Positions 11,443 through 20,660 of a stretch of DNA of 64,000 bases are shown piece after piece. The notes beneath the pieces are model-generated. The model was not told the origin of the DNA. It ran no database searches and worked only from the letters and a program-made list of their open reading frames with translations. The translations under genes and the position numbers were made by a program. The DNA is from Porphyra umbilicalis (Eukaryota > Rhodophyta > Bangiophyceae > Bangiales > Bangiaceae), in assembly GCA_002049455.2 (NCBI GenBank), contig KV919082.1:22799-86798 (forward strand), read 5' to 3'. Every line of letters begins with the position of its first letter. Position 1 is the first letter of the stretch.

Positions 11443-12246
11443 GCCGTGACGGCGTTTCCCTGGCGGGAGGTCCTTAAGGACGTTGTCTGGCACGACCGCG
11501 ACTCCGGGGAAGCCCGTAAGGTGCGGGTCACGGTCGACCCGACCAAGGAGTGCGGCTTTTGCCTTCGCCACCCTTGTGTCGATTTGGACTGGGCGTTGGA
11601 CCCGAACGCGCCACTCCCGATGGCTCGAATCACTTCGAACCATCCCGGGGTGTGGCGTCGTGGTCGTCGGAGCTGGGCTCACGCCGTTAGCGACGCCCGA
11701 GAGGGCCGCTACCGCCCGCGTTCGCCGCGGCGCGATCGCTCGCCATCTCCGCCCCGGGCGGTGGATGCCACTTGGCCGACCCGCGCGTCTTCCACCGCGG
11801 CAGTTGCCTTGTTTGGGTCGGCGCGCGCGCGCGATGTACGCGCTCGCGCGCCCCGTGGGGCAGCCTTGTCGGCGGTGGCTAACGCCTGGGTCGAGCAGAT
11901 CGCGGGCCTGCGGACCACTGTGGAGCGCGCCGACGGACGGGGTGTCGAGTCGGCTTTGTCCATCATTGGACAGGCCGTGGCTCGCGCCGTTGACGGCGAT
12001 GCCAACTACGGGCGATTCGCTCAGCACCTCGAGGCTATCCAGCCAGAGGAGGAGGCTACGCCGGCGCGCTTCAACGCGCAGAGCATCCTTGGTCGTCGGA
12101 CCCATGAGGGCGGGGGCCCGTCGACGGGGACCCCGCACTCGGCGCGCAACACGCGTGCGCGTAGTGTCTCGCAGGAGTCGGCGGCCAGTGTTGGCGCGAG
12201 CCGCGAATCCCGCCGGGACTCGCGTCGTCGTGACGACGAGGAGTAG
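11443..12246 (+). CDS. Antisense accessory ORF of the older Ty3 element, C-terminal part (same frame after a TAA)
   Basis: This continues the frame of the preceding ORF after a single TAA (11440-11442). It contains a Cys-containing segment (CGFCLRHPC), a Ser/Arg/Pro-rich stretch, a predicted helical segment (WVEQIAGLRTTVERADGRG, about 11890-11945) and an acidic/basic tail ending RRDSRRRDDEE. The helical segment resembles one in the antisense ORF of the younger element (GVDRLHASLRTSSDR at about 20480-20520, minus strand). The stop could be a nonsense mutation in an old copy, or it could be read through. On its own this piece has no ATG start near its beginning. Confidence 0.55.
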   Translation, partial: AVTAFPWREVLKDVVWHDRDSGEARKVRVTVDPTKECGFCLRHPCVDLDWALDPNAPLPMARITSNHPGVWRRGRRSWAHAVSDAREGRYRPRSPRRDRSPSPPRAVDATWPTRASSTAAVALFGSARARDVRARAPRGAALSAVANAWVEQIAGLRTTVERADGRGVESALSIIGQAVARAVDGDANYGRFAQHLEAIQPEEEATPARFNAQSILGRRTHEGGGPSTGTPHSARNTRARSVSQESAASVGASRESRRDSRRRDDEE

Positions 12247-12388
12247 CGAGGTTCACTGTTCAGTGACTTGCTCAGTTGACCCCGGCTGGGGGGTGGGGTT
12301 GCCAATGTCGAGGTCTTACGCCTTTTTAGTGTGTTGATGTTTCTTCGTCTTGTTGTTGTTTGTCGTTTGACATGTTTGTATCCACTTC
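12247..12388. other. Gap between old pol and its antisense gene
   Basis: T-rich on the plus strand (TTCGTCTTGTTGTTGTTTG). It separates the convergent ends of the two genes and may hold their polyadenylation signals. Nothing more specific is visible. Confidence 0.3.
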
Positions 12389-13275
12389 TCAGTTTTTCTG
12401 TTTATCGTCATAGCGATGAAGGAAGTGGCAGGCCATCATGGCCCATGTTGTGGGATTCGTATCCCTTGCGTCTGCTGATAAAAGCACTTCGTACTCGAAA
12501 CATGCACGTATGGCAGTAGCGTACCAACTGGTGTTGGTCCATTGTGGTATTACCACGGTTGCCTCCTCTGTGGTTGTTACCAAGCGTCGAAGGACTGAGT
12601 CCAAGTGTTGTACCGGAGGTACCAGAAACCCGTTGGGGAGCACTGGTACAGGGGGATCGCTCTCGATCAGTGTCGCCTGTGCGGATTTCGGCCACACATA
12701 TGTGTACGGGCCGTAAACTCGGTTCAGCCGAGGGAAATGCCGCAAGGCAAGTTGGGGATCATACGCAAAATTGCGCGTCATGGATGGCAGAGTGGACTTG
12801 AGCCACGCGACAGGAATGACTTCCTTAATTGCGACGGTTGTACTTGACTCTGTCCACGAGACGTCGGCATGGATAACTCCGTCACCGGTACCATGGACAT
12901 GTTGGATAGTGGGTATCCACGTGGAGTCCATGACGATGTTGGCCACGGTTGGGAGCCCGGCCTGTCGGCGACTTCGTCGTGTTGGCGTTTGCCACTCGTA
13001 CCCCGGTACATGCTTCTTCTTCTGTCGAAGGAAACGCACCACCAGGTTGCGGGGAAGGTTCTCCAAGGGTTCCCAGGTGTCGTCCTTCGACCCGTAGTCG
13101 AACCAGCGCACCTTAGCGCTATAGATGTCACCCGTCTGGCGTAAGCCTAGGAGTTTGTCGATCACATACTCATCGGCAGTTGCCGGGGGTGACTTGCGTT
13201 GGTCTAGACCATCTAGCAGGGGGTGTGGAACCGTGTCCGTCGTCGTTGGACGAGGAGCTGGGGTGACATGGTCAC
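12389..13275 (-). pseudogene. Older Ty3/Gypsy element: pol 3' segment (chromodomain and C-terminal domain)
   Basis: The minus-strand frame encodes the linker after integrase, a chromodomain (VRWFDYGSKDDTWEPLENL) and then about 200 residues of a further domain, ending with TGA at 12389-12391. The further domain contains GPYTYVWP and NGFLVPPVQH followed by ATVVIPQW. These line up with GPHTVDLF, WANPPFSF and ITLVAPRW in the younger element, so both share the extension; here the presumed NPPF catalytic motif has become VPPV. The segment is cut at 13271-13275 by the young element. The codon boundary falls at the same base in both copies of the GTCAC target duplication, so the frame would resume in the segment at 23703-25868. 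No intact product is possible. Confidence 0.88.
13271..13275. repeat. Target-site duplication, left copy (GTCAC)
   Basis: GTCAC directly precedes the 5' LTR (TGTTGC...) of the young element and matches 23703-23707 directly after the 3' LTR. A 5-bp duplication is standard for Ty3 integrases. Confidence 0.93.
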
Positions 13276-13642
13276 TGTTGCATTCGGCAGGGGCTAAGTC
13301 CAGTACTTATGCCCCTGCCGGGACTTGCGCCCGTCTCTCCGTACTTCGGAATGCGGCCTGTGGGACGGCTGTCCCTCCCTAAGTAGCCCCCCCTATTCGG
13401 GCCAGGGGCTACTCTTACGTCTCTCTTTTTCGTCTGTTTTCGTCTTCTTATGACGGCGCCGGCCTTGCCCCGCGCCGCCCCGTCTTGCTCGCCATCTAAA
13501 TCTTGGCGTCCCTCTCGAGTCCTAGCCTTTGAGCGCCTTTGCGCCGTCTAGGTCCTCTCGGTAGGTTGACCCTTTAGGTCCTTCTCTTTTGTACTGTCAG
13601 TGTGGTTCTAGGGTATTTGTTCGCGCCTTCTTTGTTGCCACA
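13276..13642 (+). repeat. 5' LTR of the young Ty3 element
   Basis: 367 bp, TGTTGCATTC to TTGCCACA. The first 45 bp can fold into a hairpin with the 9-bp stem GGCAGGGGC / GCCCCTGCC. A second GGGGC/GCCCC pair follows at about 13385-13412. It differs from the 3' LTR at three positions (around 13415, 13447 and 13452) and by lacking one 36-bp unit near its right end. Confidence 0.95.
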
Positions 13643-13644
13643 CT

Positions 13645-13662
13645 TGGTGGAGCAGCAGGGGA
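13645..13662 (+). promoter_or_regulatory. Primer-binding site candidate
   Basis: Two bases after the LTR the sequence reads TGGTGGAGCAGCAGGGG, starting with the TGG expected opposite a tRNA CCA end. A second reading starts three bases later (TGGAGCAG). I cannot name the tRNA without the tRNA set of the organism. Confidence 0.55.
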
Positions 13663-13883
13663 GAGGGCGTCGTCCCTTTCGAGGGACGCCTCTCCTCTCG
13701 CGAGCCCCGGCGACAACGGTGCGGACGCCCCTGACGGTTCACGTGACGTGACCACTTCGTGGTCCCGGTCACCCGGCGGCTGCTGTTGCAGGCCGGGGGA
13801 GTCGCTCGACGGTGCCCGACGGGCCGTGGTGCCGTCGTGTCCGGGTTTGTGCTATCTCGAGACAAGAAGCCAACCTATCTCCG

Positions 13884-15767
13884 ATGGCGAGCGGGGGTGC
13901 CGATCCCCCGCGCTTTGCCCCCCCTCATGATACGGGCGCTGACGCTCGGCGTACGGCCGACGGGTCAGCCCCTGCGACTACGACTCCCCCTCTTCCCCAC
14001 GATGCCTCTGGTCTCCCCGATCCAACCGCAGCGGCTTCCGCTTCGGGCGGCTCGTGCGCTTCCCCCGGCGATACTAGTCGTCGCGCGGAGCAATCGGCGG
14101 TCGCCGAGTTAACGACGCTCGTGCGTACGTTGGCCGCGTCCGTCCGAGAGCTACGCGCCGACGTGACAACGTTGCGCGACCCAACTGGGACGTTGCCGAT
14201 GTCGACCGCCAGTGGACCCCGGCCCACTGACCCAACACCGGCAAACACCCCGGCCCCGCGCGACCGGCCCCGGTCGCGCAGGTCCGCTGCCTCAACGTCG
14301 CCGTTGGCCTCGCGGAGCGCGGGCGTACGATCGGATCCCGACGCCCGCTCTTCGCGGTCTGCCGATGACGACAAGCCGCCCCGAGACCCCAGCAGCAGCA
14401 GCAGCAGTGACAGCACCGGCCCCGCGCGCCACCGCGTTCGCTCGCGGCGCCGCACCCGCACGCGGGTCACCGGTCGGACAGCTTCGACGCCAATGGCGGT
14501 CATCCCCTGGCCGCTCCCCTTGACGTCCAAGCATGGCCCGTTCTCGTCGCTGCTCGACTTCCGCCGCTACCTCGTCCGCAATGCGGATCCGACGTATGGC
14601 CGGTCGCAAGCAAGCCAACTCCGCAGGCGCCATCGCCTGCTGGACGGTCCGTTCCACGGCGTCACGCTCTTCGATGGCTCGGATCCGCTGGCCGTCCTGG
14701 CGCTCCTCACTCGCTTCCGCACAGCCGCGGACGAAATGGATGTCACTCTGGGCGAGGCCCCGTACCTCCTCGCCTACCGCATTGGCGGTGAGGCCAAGGA
14801 CGACTTCGTCCAGGAAACAAATGGCCCACACGGCAGCGCCGTCGGTACCAGTTTCCCGCACACGATCAACTATCTGTTGACCCGCTATGCACCCGAGGAC
14901 GCCCTGCACACCGCCGAAATGGCCCTCCGCACCGCGGAGCAGCGCCAAGACGAAGGCGAACGCGCTTTCTATCAGCGGTTGATGAGGCTCGGCCGACAGC
15001 TCATGGGTATGTACGACCCGGGGCAGCTACGGTACCTGTTCCTGAAAGGGCTCCACCCCTCGGTACGTGCCCAAGCCGAGCTGGCCGACCGCACATGCGC
15101 CACCTTCGACGAACTCGTGGCGCTTTCGCAGAAGATCGGCGATGGGCTCCGCTCGGTCAAGGTCACCACCGGCAAAGCCGACCGGTACGCCAAGTCCAAG
15201 AGCGTCCTGCAGCTGGGCGCCGGGAGCGGAGCAAAAGCCGAACCGGTCCTCTGGGCGGCGCCACCAGCGACGACGTCGAAGGCCACGCCGCCACAGAGCC
15301 GGAACCCCATGGGTCGGCCTCTACCGCAGCAGCCGTTCCAGGCATTCAACCCTACGCCACCGGCGGCCCGGACGCCGTCGGCCAGAACGGCAACCCAATG
15401 GTCTCCCCGACCGGGCGGCCCGGCGGGACGGCCGGCTCTGGTCCACCTGAGCCAGGTGCAGTGCCACCGCTGCCGCGGTTTCGGTCACTACGCCCGCGTA
15501 TGTCCTTCGCTCGACCGGGCGATGGGGACAGGTGCGCCGCCTGCTGTCGCCCCGGGACCCCCTGGCGCGGCCCGTCCTGCCTTACGCCCGAGTCGTATGC
15601 AATACGCGATGGCCGCCATCGCCGGGGACCCCTGGGGTGATCCGCTGGTGCCGGACGACACCGGCTCCCTCAGCGGAGACGAGACGGTCGGCGCCTCGCC
15701 CAGGGATCCGCAACCGGATCCGAGTCCAACGGTGGACCCACCTGCCCCTGCCGGGCCGGGAAACTAA
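13884..15767 (+). CDS. Gag polyprotein of the young Ty3 element
   Basis: Structural protein that forms the intracellular particle and binds genomic RNA. 627 residues from the first in-frame ATG (13884, context CCGATGG); the frame is open upstream to 13812 but only with a GTG. Residues 1-200 are Ser/Thr/Pro/Ala-rich with a charged Arg/Ser patch. Residues about 205-430 form the helical retrotransposon gag (capsid) region, with motifs such as FDGSDPLAVLALLTRF, AFYQRLMRLGRQLM and YLFLKGLHPSVRAQ. Residues 527-540 are a CCHC zinc knuckle (CHRCRGFGHYARVC), the usual nucleocapsid RNA-binding element. The acidic tail ends GPGN directly before TAA. The stop lies at a slippery heptamer that would shift some ribosomes into the protease frame. 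Confidence 0.92.
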   Translation: MASGGADPPRFAPPHDTGADARRTADGSAPATTTPPLPHDASGLPDPTAAASASGGSCASPGDTSRRAEQSAVAELTTLVRTLAASVRELRADVTTLRDPTGTLPMSTASGPRPTDPTPANTPAPRDRPRSRRSAASTSPLASRSAGVRSDPDARSSRSADDDKPPRDPSSSSSSDSTGPARHRVRSRRRTRTRVTGRTASTPMAVIPWPLPLTSKHGPFSSLLDFRRYLVRNADPTYGRSQASQLRRRHRLLDGPFHGVTLFDGSDPLAVLALLTRFRTAADEMDVTLGEAPYLLAYRIGGEAKDDFVQETNGPHGSAVGTSFPHTINYLLTRYAPEDALHTAEMALRTAEQRQDEGERAFYQRLMRLGRQLMGMYDPGQLRYLFLKGLHPSVRAQAELADRTCATFDELVALSQKIGDGLRSVKVTTGKADRYAKSKSVLQLGAGSGAKAEPVLWAAPPATTSKATPPQSRNPMGRPLPQQPFQAFNPTPPAARTPSARTATQWSPRPGGPAGRPALVHLSQVQCHRCRGFGHYARVCPSLDRAMGTGAPPAVAPGPPGAARPALRPSRMQYAMAAIAGDPWGDPLVPDDTGSLSGDETVGASPRDPQPDPSPTVDPPAPAGPGN

Positions 15768-15803
15768 CACGGGGCGTGCCGCTAGCGGCTCGGCCGCCCC
15801 GTG
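15758..15803 (+). promoter_or_regulatory. Programmed -1 ribosomal frameshift signal between gag and pol
   Basis: The heptamer GGGAAAC (15758-15764) stands in the gag frame as G-GGA-AAC, the canonical X-XXY-YYZ form, and is followed at once by the gag stop TAA (15765-15767). Slipping back one base enters the pol frame with no stop in between. Downstream, CACGGGGCG (15768-15776) pairs perfectly with CGCCCCGTG (15795-15803). Counting only the strong GGGGCG/CGCCCC part, the spacer is 6 bases, within the efficient range. The loop itself contains a GCCGC/GCGGC palindrome. The same heptamer is used by simian type D retroviruses. That it works here is inference. Confidence 0.85.
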
Positions 15804-18232
15804 GCGCCCCCAGCCCGCAGGGTCCGAAGATACGGATACACCGTGTCTTGGCTCCGGTATACCGGCAGTATACCATCCCCGCGGCCCTCGGCTTTGACGA
15901 GGCTCGCATGCGGCTGATGACACCGACCCTGGATACAGGCGCCGGGCCCTCGATCATTCGGGTGGACGCCCTGCCCAAGGGTTGGGAGCGGCGGTTGCAT
16001 CGACGCCCTCATTTGTCCCACATTGTGGACGCAAATAAAAACCCTATCTCCGCCCGAGGCATGATCACCCTACGCCTGCGCTCCGGTGGCTTCGCCACGG
16101 ACGTCGACTTTGTCGTCGTCCCGCGCCTCGCCGTCCCTGTGCTGCTCGGCACCAGTTTCATCAACCGCCACGTCGAGGCGCTCTACCCACGCCGTCAACG
16201 CGTCAGATGGTCCACCGATGCTTCGGTGCCCATCTTATCGTGCACGGCACGCGGCAAGAAAGAACGCCGCCGATCCCCGAAGGATGCGACGGTGCGCCTC
16301 GCGCAACGACGGGTGCTGCCCCCGCAAACCCGGACGGCCCTGCTGGTCACCGCCGACCTCGCTGGTCAGGTCCTAGTCGCGCCGTACAACCGCCTTCACA
16401 AGCATCACCGCTGTCAAACGGCGCGTGGGTTGGCCGTCGTTGTCCCGGGGCAACGCTTCAGCGTTGAAGTCGCTAACCTCAGCGACAAACCGGTCTGCCT
16501 CCGCAAGGGAACTATCCTCGCTACCGTTAGCCCGGTCGACGATGTCGACTGCCTGCTCGTCACTGACGACGCGGCATCGCCCACCGCGACCGCAGAAGCG
16601 GTGCTAGACCAAGTCGATCTCTCTGGCGTACCCGACCGGCTACTCCCGGATGTCCAGGCACTCATCCGCCGCCATGCGTATATGCTGGACGGGACGCTCG
16701 GCTCCATCGACGCCACCGTCCAACGCGTGGAGGTCCAACCCGGGACGAAGCTGATACGGCAGCAACCGTACCGCGCGGGTCACCATGCCCGTGACATGAT
16801 CCGTGACGAGGTCAATCGGATGCTGGAAGCCAAGGTCGTCCGACCAAGTACCAGTGAATGGGCCAGCCCTGTCGTTGTCGTCCCCAAGAAAGACGGGTCG
16901 CCACGCTCTTGCGTCGACTACCGTCGTCTCAATGCGGTGACCAAGAAGGACTCCTATCCCATCCCGCGGATGGAGGATTGCATCGACTCGCTGGGAGACG
17001 CCCGCGTCTTCTCAACGCTCGACTGCAATGCCGGGTATTGGCAGATACCCATGGCCCTGGACGACATCGACAAGACCGCTTTCACCTGCCACATGGGCAC
17101 GTACGAGTACCTGAAGATGGCCTTCGGCCTCACCAACGCTCCTGCGACCTTCCAACGTGCCCTCGACATCATCCTGTCCGGGATGACCTGGCAAATGTGC
17201 CTTGTCTACCTCGACGATGTCATCGTCTTCTCCGACACCCCGGAGAACCACGTGAAAGCGCTCGACGAAGCCCTGACCCGCTTGGGTCGGGCCGGCGTCA
17301 CGTTGAAAGCCAAGAAGTGCCAGTTCTTCTGGACGTCCGTCGAGTACCTCTGGCACATCATATCCCCTGGGGAGATGCGGGTGCACAACAAGAACCTGGA
17401 GGCGCTCGCGAAGGTAGGTCACCCGCGAACAAAGACGCAATTGCGTAGCTTCCTCGGCATGTGTAACGTGTACCGCCGCTTCGTCGCGAACTACGCACGG
17501 ATCGCAGCGCCCCTAAACCAGCTGACAACCAAGGCGTACGGCGACACGCTCCCGACGTTCACCGAGACACAAGCCGCAGCGTTCACGCGCCTACGCGACG
17601 CGCTGCTTCATCCGCCGGTCCTGGAGCTCCCCCGCCGCGGAGCGCCCTTCACCATTGACGTCGATGCGTGCGACACCCAATTGGGGTGCGCCCTGCTCCA
17701 AGAGCAGCAGGACGGCCAGCTCAAACCCGTGGGGTTCTACAGCCGCGCCCTGCAGCCCGAGCAACGCAACTATTCGGCCACCGAGAAGGAGTGCCTGGGC
17801 CTCGTCTGGGCCGTGCTCCACCTCCGACACTGTGTGGAGGGCTCGCGGTTCACGGTGCGTACCGACCACGAATGCCTCAGTTGGATCTACCGGCTGACTA
17901 CGGCCACCGGTCGTCTGCTCCGTTGGCGCCTCCGCTTAGCGGAGTTCGACTTCGAGGTGAAGTACAAGAAGGGAGCGAACCACCACCTCCCCGATGCCCT
18001 GTCCCGCGTACCCACGACGGGTCTGGACAAGAAGGAGCTGGACGACGACATCCCATGCTTCCTTCTAGCTCAGGCCGCAAGGGGCACGGACGCCAACAAC
18101 TTCTCCGGCGCCGTTACCGCCTCCCCCTATCACAGCGGAGGAGCTCCTTCGCGCACAAGGCGCGGACGGCCGATGCCAGCAGCTACGCGCCGTGATCGAC
18201 TCGGGCAAGCCGACGCGGTTCGTCCTCGATGA
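15758..18232 (+). CDS. Pol of the young Ty3 element: protease, reverse transcriptase, RNase H
   Basis: Made as a Gag-Pol fusion through the -1 frameshift; there is no ATG near its start. The aspartic protease has its active site DTGAG at 15932-15946 (LDTGAGPSIIRV). The reverse transcriptase spans about 16740-17400, with YRRLNAVTKKDSYPIP, the QIPM segment, MAFGLTNAPATFQRALD and the catalytic YLDD box at 17207-17218. The thumb/connection follows (SFLGMCNVYRRFV). RNase H spans about 17640-18010, with DVDACDTQLGCALLQ, YSATEKECLGLVWAV, RTDHECLSWIY and HHLPDALSR. After about 18120 the frame is no longer that of the family. Integrase continues one base later (+1) from about 18126, consistent with one surplus C in the run at 18123-18127. 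The last 35 or so codons to 18232 are then spurious. A second programmed frameshift is a less likely reading. Confidence 0.92.
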   Translation, partial: GKLTRGVPLAARPPRGAPSPQGPKIRIHRVLAPVYRQYTIPAALGFDEARMRLMTPTLDTGAGPSIIRVDALPKGWERRLHRRPHLSHIVDANKNPISARGMITLRLRSGGFATDVDFVVVPRLAVPVLLGTSFINRHVEALYPRRQRVRWSTDASVPILSCTARGKKERRRSPKDATVRLAQRRVLPPQTRTALLVTADLAGQVLVAPYNRLHKHHRCQTARGLAVVVPGQRFSVEVANLSDKPVCLRKGTILATVSPVDDVDCLLVTDDAASPTATAEAVLDQVDLSGVPDRLLPDVQALIRRHAYMLDGTLGSIDATVQRVEVQPGTKLIRQQPYRAGHHARDMIRDEVNRMLEAKVVRPSTSEWASPVVVVPKKDGSPRSCVDYRRLNAVTKKDSYPIPRMEDCIDSLGDARVFSTLDCNAGYWQIPMALDDIDKTAFTCHMGTYEYLKMAFGLTNAPATFQRALDIILSGMTWQMCLVYLDDVIVFSDTPENHVKALDEALTRLGRAGVTLKAKKCQFFWTSVEYLWHIISPGEMRVHNKNLEALAKVGHPRTKTQLRSFLGMCNVYRRFVANYARIAAPLNQLTTKAYGDTLPTFTETQAAAFTRLRDALLHPPVLELPRRGAPFTIDVDACDTQLGCALLQEQQDGQLKPVGFYSRALQPEQRNYSATEKECLGLVWAVLHLRHCVEGSRFTVRTDHECLSWIYRLTTATGRLLRWRLRLAEFDFEVKYKKGANHHLPDALSRVPTTGLDKKELDDDIPCFLLAQAARGTDANNFSGAVTASPYHSGGAPSRTRRGRPMPAATRRDRLGQADAVRPR

Positions 18233-20264
18233 GGAAGGCCACCTCGTGCGCCGTCAGCCAACGACGGACGTTATGCAAGTATACATCCCCGAGGCCCTAC
18301 GCTCCCGCGTGATGGGCCTCGAGCACTACCCGACGACCAAAGGTCACCCTGGGGTGCAGCGGATGTACGCCGCCATGAAGCGTTGCTTCTATTGGGAGTC
18401 GATGATTGTCGACCTGTACGACTTCGTCCGGCAGTGCCCGCCGTGCGCGAAGAACCGGCTGCAGGAGCGACGACATACGTCCCCCATGACCCTGTTCCCG
18501 CCAAAGGAACCGTTGACCGAGGTTGGCATTGACATCCTCGGACCGCTGCTCAACACGGTTGACGGCAACCGGTATGTGTTCGTCATGTCCGACCGCTTCT
18601 CGAAGCTAACCCGTACGGTTGCGCTCCGACGTATCACCGCCGTCACGGTCGCGTCGGCGTTCCTGACCGCATGGGTCGCGGCCTATGGGCCCCCCGACTG
18701 CGTCCTATCGGACCAGGGTCGACAGATGGACAACGCGTTCTTCCGCGCCGTCATGAAGATGTTGGGCACGAGGTGCAAATACACGACGCCCTACCATCCG
18801 CAGACCAACGGTCAGGTGGAACGGTATAACCGTACGCTGCTGAACCAGATCCGGGCCTTCTGTGAGGAGCACCCTCGCCAGTGGGATCGCCTCCTCCCCG
18901 CCCTGAGCCTGGCGTACAACACCTGCCCGCATAGGGCCACCGGTATGGCGCCGTTCGACCTCCTGATCTCCCGCCGTATGCCCAACCTCACGGTTGAGGG
19001 CCTCGCTGGCTCGTCCCCGCTGGCATCCGCCGATGGCTCCCCGCTCATGGTGAAACGCGCCATCATCCAGGGCTTGAAAAAGCTAATCCCGACGGTGCGC
19101 GCTTCCCTTGACAAGTACCAAGCTCGCTATAAGCGAGACTGGGACAGCCGGGTACGGCCGAAGAACAAGGACCTGGTGGTCGGTGACTTCGTCTACCTCC
19201 GCTCCCACCGCGGGGGGCACAAGCTGCTGCCCAAGGCCCTTGGCCCGTTCGAGATTCTCGATACGGACGGCACCTACTTCGTAATCGACCAAGGCGATGG
19301 CGAAGGACGGGTCAACAGTAACGACGTCACACCGGCACCGCGCCCGGTGCCGGGACCGGATGCCCAGCCGCATCGGCTTACAAAGACCCCGCTCCCCGAC
19401 GTGAATTCCTCCGATGAGGATCCGACCTGGGAAATCGACCGGCTGTTGGCTATTCGCCACGACACCGATAACGGCATCGTGGCGAAAGTTCGGTGGGCCA
19501 CTTATGGCCGGGGCGATGATTCGTGGGAACCCATTTCGGGTTTACCGAAACATCTCGTCATCCGCTTAGCGAAGCAGAAGAAGTTTACGCTCCCCGACGA
19601 CGCCTTCCCGACGACGCCGGTCGTCCTCGCCCCGCCCCCGCGGCAACCCCAGTGGGTCTGCGTCGCGGTCCAGCAGCACACCGACGAGACGGGTGCCATG
19701 CTCGTCGATGTGCGCTGGGCGTCCCCGGCGAAAAGCCACGAGGAGACCGTCCCTGCCCTTTGGGCATCCTCCCTCCTCGCGGCGTTTCCCGACAACCCGC
19801 CGGCTGCCCACTGGGCATTGGGCCGCCCCGCCTTCGAGAAACTCGACGCGGTCTGGGGCCCCCATACGGTCGACCTGTTTACCACCGCCGCGGCCACCCA
19901 TCTACCCCGGTTCCTGCCCCTGTCCCCCGCGGACGCCGCGCGCGGCTGCGCCGCGGCGTTCTCGGTCGACTGGGCGGTCGAAAACGGGTGGGCCAACCCC
20001 CCCTTTTCTTTCCTACCGCAGGTCCTCGCCCGCATCACCTCCTATCCGTGTGACATCACCCTCGTCGCCCCGCGCTGGCAACACCAGGCCTGGTGGACGC
20101 TAGCGACGCGCTACTGCGCCGCTCGGGTGCAACTCAACCCCCCCTATCCTACGTTCACGGTGGCAGGCCGCACCGCCTCCTCCCCGCCGCCCGTGTGGCG
20201 CGTCGTGATCTTCCGCTTTGAGAAGGCCCACACCACACGGGTCAACGCGTGCGCCACCGCTTAG
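18126..20264 (+). CDS. Pol of the young Ty3 element: integrase, chromodomain and methyltransferase-like C-terminal domain
   Basis: Continues pol in the +1 frame; there is no ATG start of its own. The zinc-binding HHCC part has EHYPTTKGHPG and CPPCAKNR (18322-18450). The catalytic triad is Asp at 18531, Asp at 18711 and Glu at 18819, a D,D(35)E arrangement inside DILGPL, LSDQGRQMDN and QTNGQVERYNRTL. A GPF module follows (ALGPFEILDTDGTYFVI) and then a chromodomain at 19428-19590 (KVRWATYGRGDDSWEPISGL), which in chromoviruses steers insertion to marked chromatin. About 220 further residues follow, which is not typical. They contain VWGPHTVDLFTT, FSVDWA, WANPPFSF (NPPF at 19995-20006) and ITLVAPRWQHQAWW, a pattern I know from the Dam-like module after RNase H in DIRS retroelements. 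Whether it methylates DNA is unproven. Ends TAG at 20262-20264. Confidence 0.9.
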   Translation, partial: PITAEELLRAQGADGRCQQLRAVIDSGKPTRFVLDEEGHLVRRQPTTDVMQVYIPEALRSRVMGLEHYPTTKGHPGVQRMYAAMKRCFYWESMIVDLYDFVRQCPPCAKNRLQERRHTSPMTLFPPKEPLTEVGIDILGPLLNTVDGNRYVFVMSDRFSKLTRTVALRRITAVTVASAFLTAWVAAYGPPDCVLSDQGRQMDNAFFRAVMKMLGTRCKYTTPYHPQTNGQVERYNRTLLNQIRAFCEEHPRQWDRLLPALSLAYNTCPHRATGMAPFDLLISRRMPNLTVEGLAGSSPLASADGSPLMVKRAIIQGLKKLIPTVRASLDKYQARYKRDWDSRVRPKNKDLVVGDFVYLRSHRGGHKLLPKALGPFEILDTDGTYFVIDQGDGEGRVNSNDVTPAPRPVPGPDAQPHRLTKTPLPDVNSSDEDPTWEIDRLLAIRHDTDNGIVAKVRWATYGRGDDSWEPISGLPKHLVIRLAKQKKFTLPDDAFPTTPVVLAPPPRQPQWVCVAVQQHTDETGAMLVDVRWASPAKSHEETVPALWASSLLAAFPDNPPAAHWALGRPAFEKLDAVWGPHTVDLFTTAAATHLPRFLPLSPADAARGCAAAFSVDWAVENGWANPPFSFLPQVLARITSYPCDITLVAPRWQHQAWWTLATRYCAARVQLNPPYPTFTVAGRTASSPPPVWRVVIFRFEKAHTTRVNACATA

Positions 20265-20660
20265 CGGTGCCGCTGCCGAGGACCCGTGGGACGCTCACCC
20301 CCCGACTCGTCGCTGTCGTCATAGACGAACCGCTCGTCAGCAGAGGCCACGCGGTCCGCCGCCCGCACTTCGTCCAGGATACGACCAATGTCGTCCTCCA
20401 GGTGCGACGCGCGGCGGAGTTCTTTGACGACCTTGACGACGCCGTCCATCGCCTCCCCCATCGTGCGATCGCTGGACGTCCGCAGGGACGCGTGCAGCCG
20501 GTCCACGCCACTACGCAGCACCCGGCTGATCGCCAGCCCCACGGCGCCAGCCGGCGCGCCGCCCGCCGCGGCCAAGCGCTTCACGGCCGCCGCCGAAAGG
20601 TGCGCCCGGAGCGCGTCGCCCTCAGGCGCAATGGACCCACGCGGTACCACTTGTGGTGCG
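20261..20660 (-). CDS. Antisense gene of the young Ty3 element, C-terminal part in a shifted frame
   Basis: A minus-strand frame that carries a protein-like helical sequence (LAISRVLRSGVDRLHASL, GEAMDGVVKVVKELRRAS, IGRILDEVRAADRV) and an acidic tail, ending at 20261 right beside the pol stop at 20262-20264. Its helical part lines up with the C-terminal helix of the older element's antisense gene (about 11890-11990). The main antisense ORF upstream is in another frame and ends in a less protein-like Arg-rich tail. I therefore think a frame break near 20640 separates the two and this is the true C-terminus. The frame is open up to 20908 but has no ATG. Confidence 0.5.
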
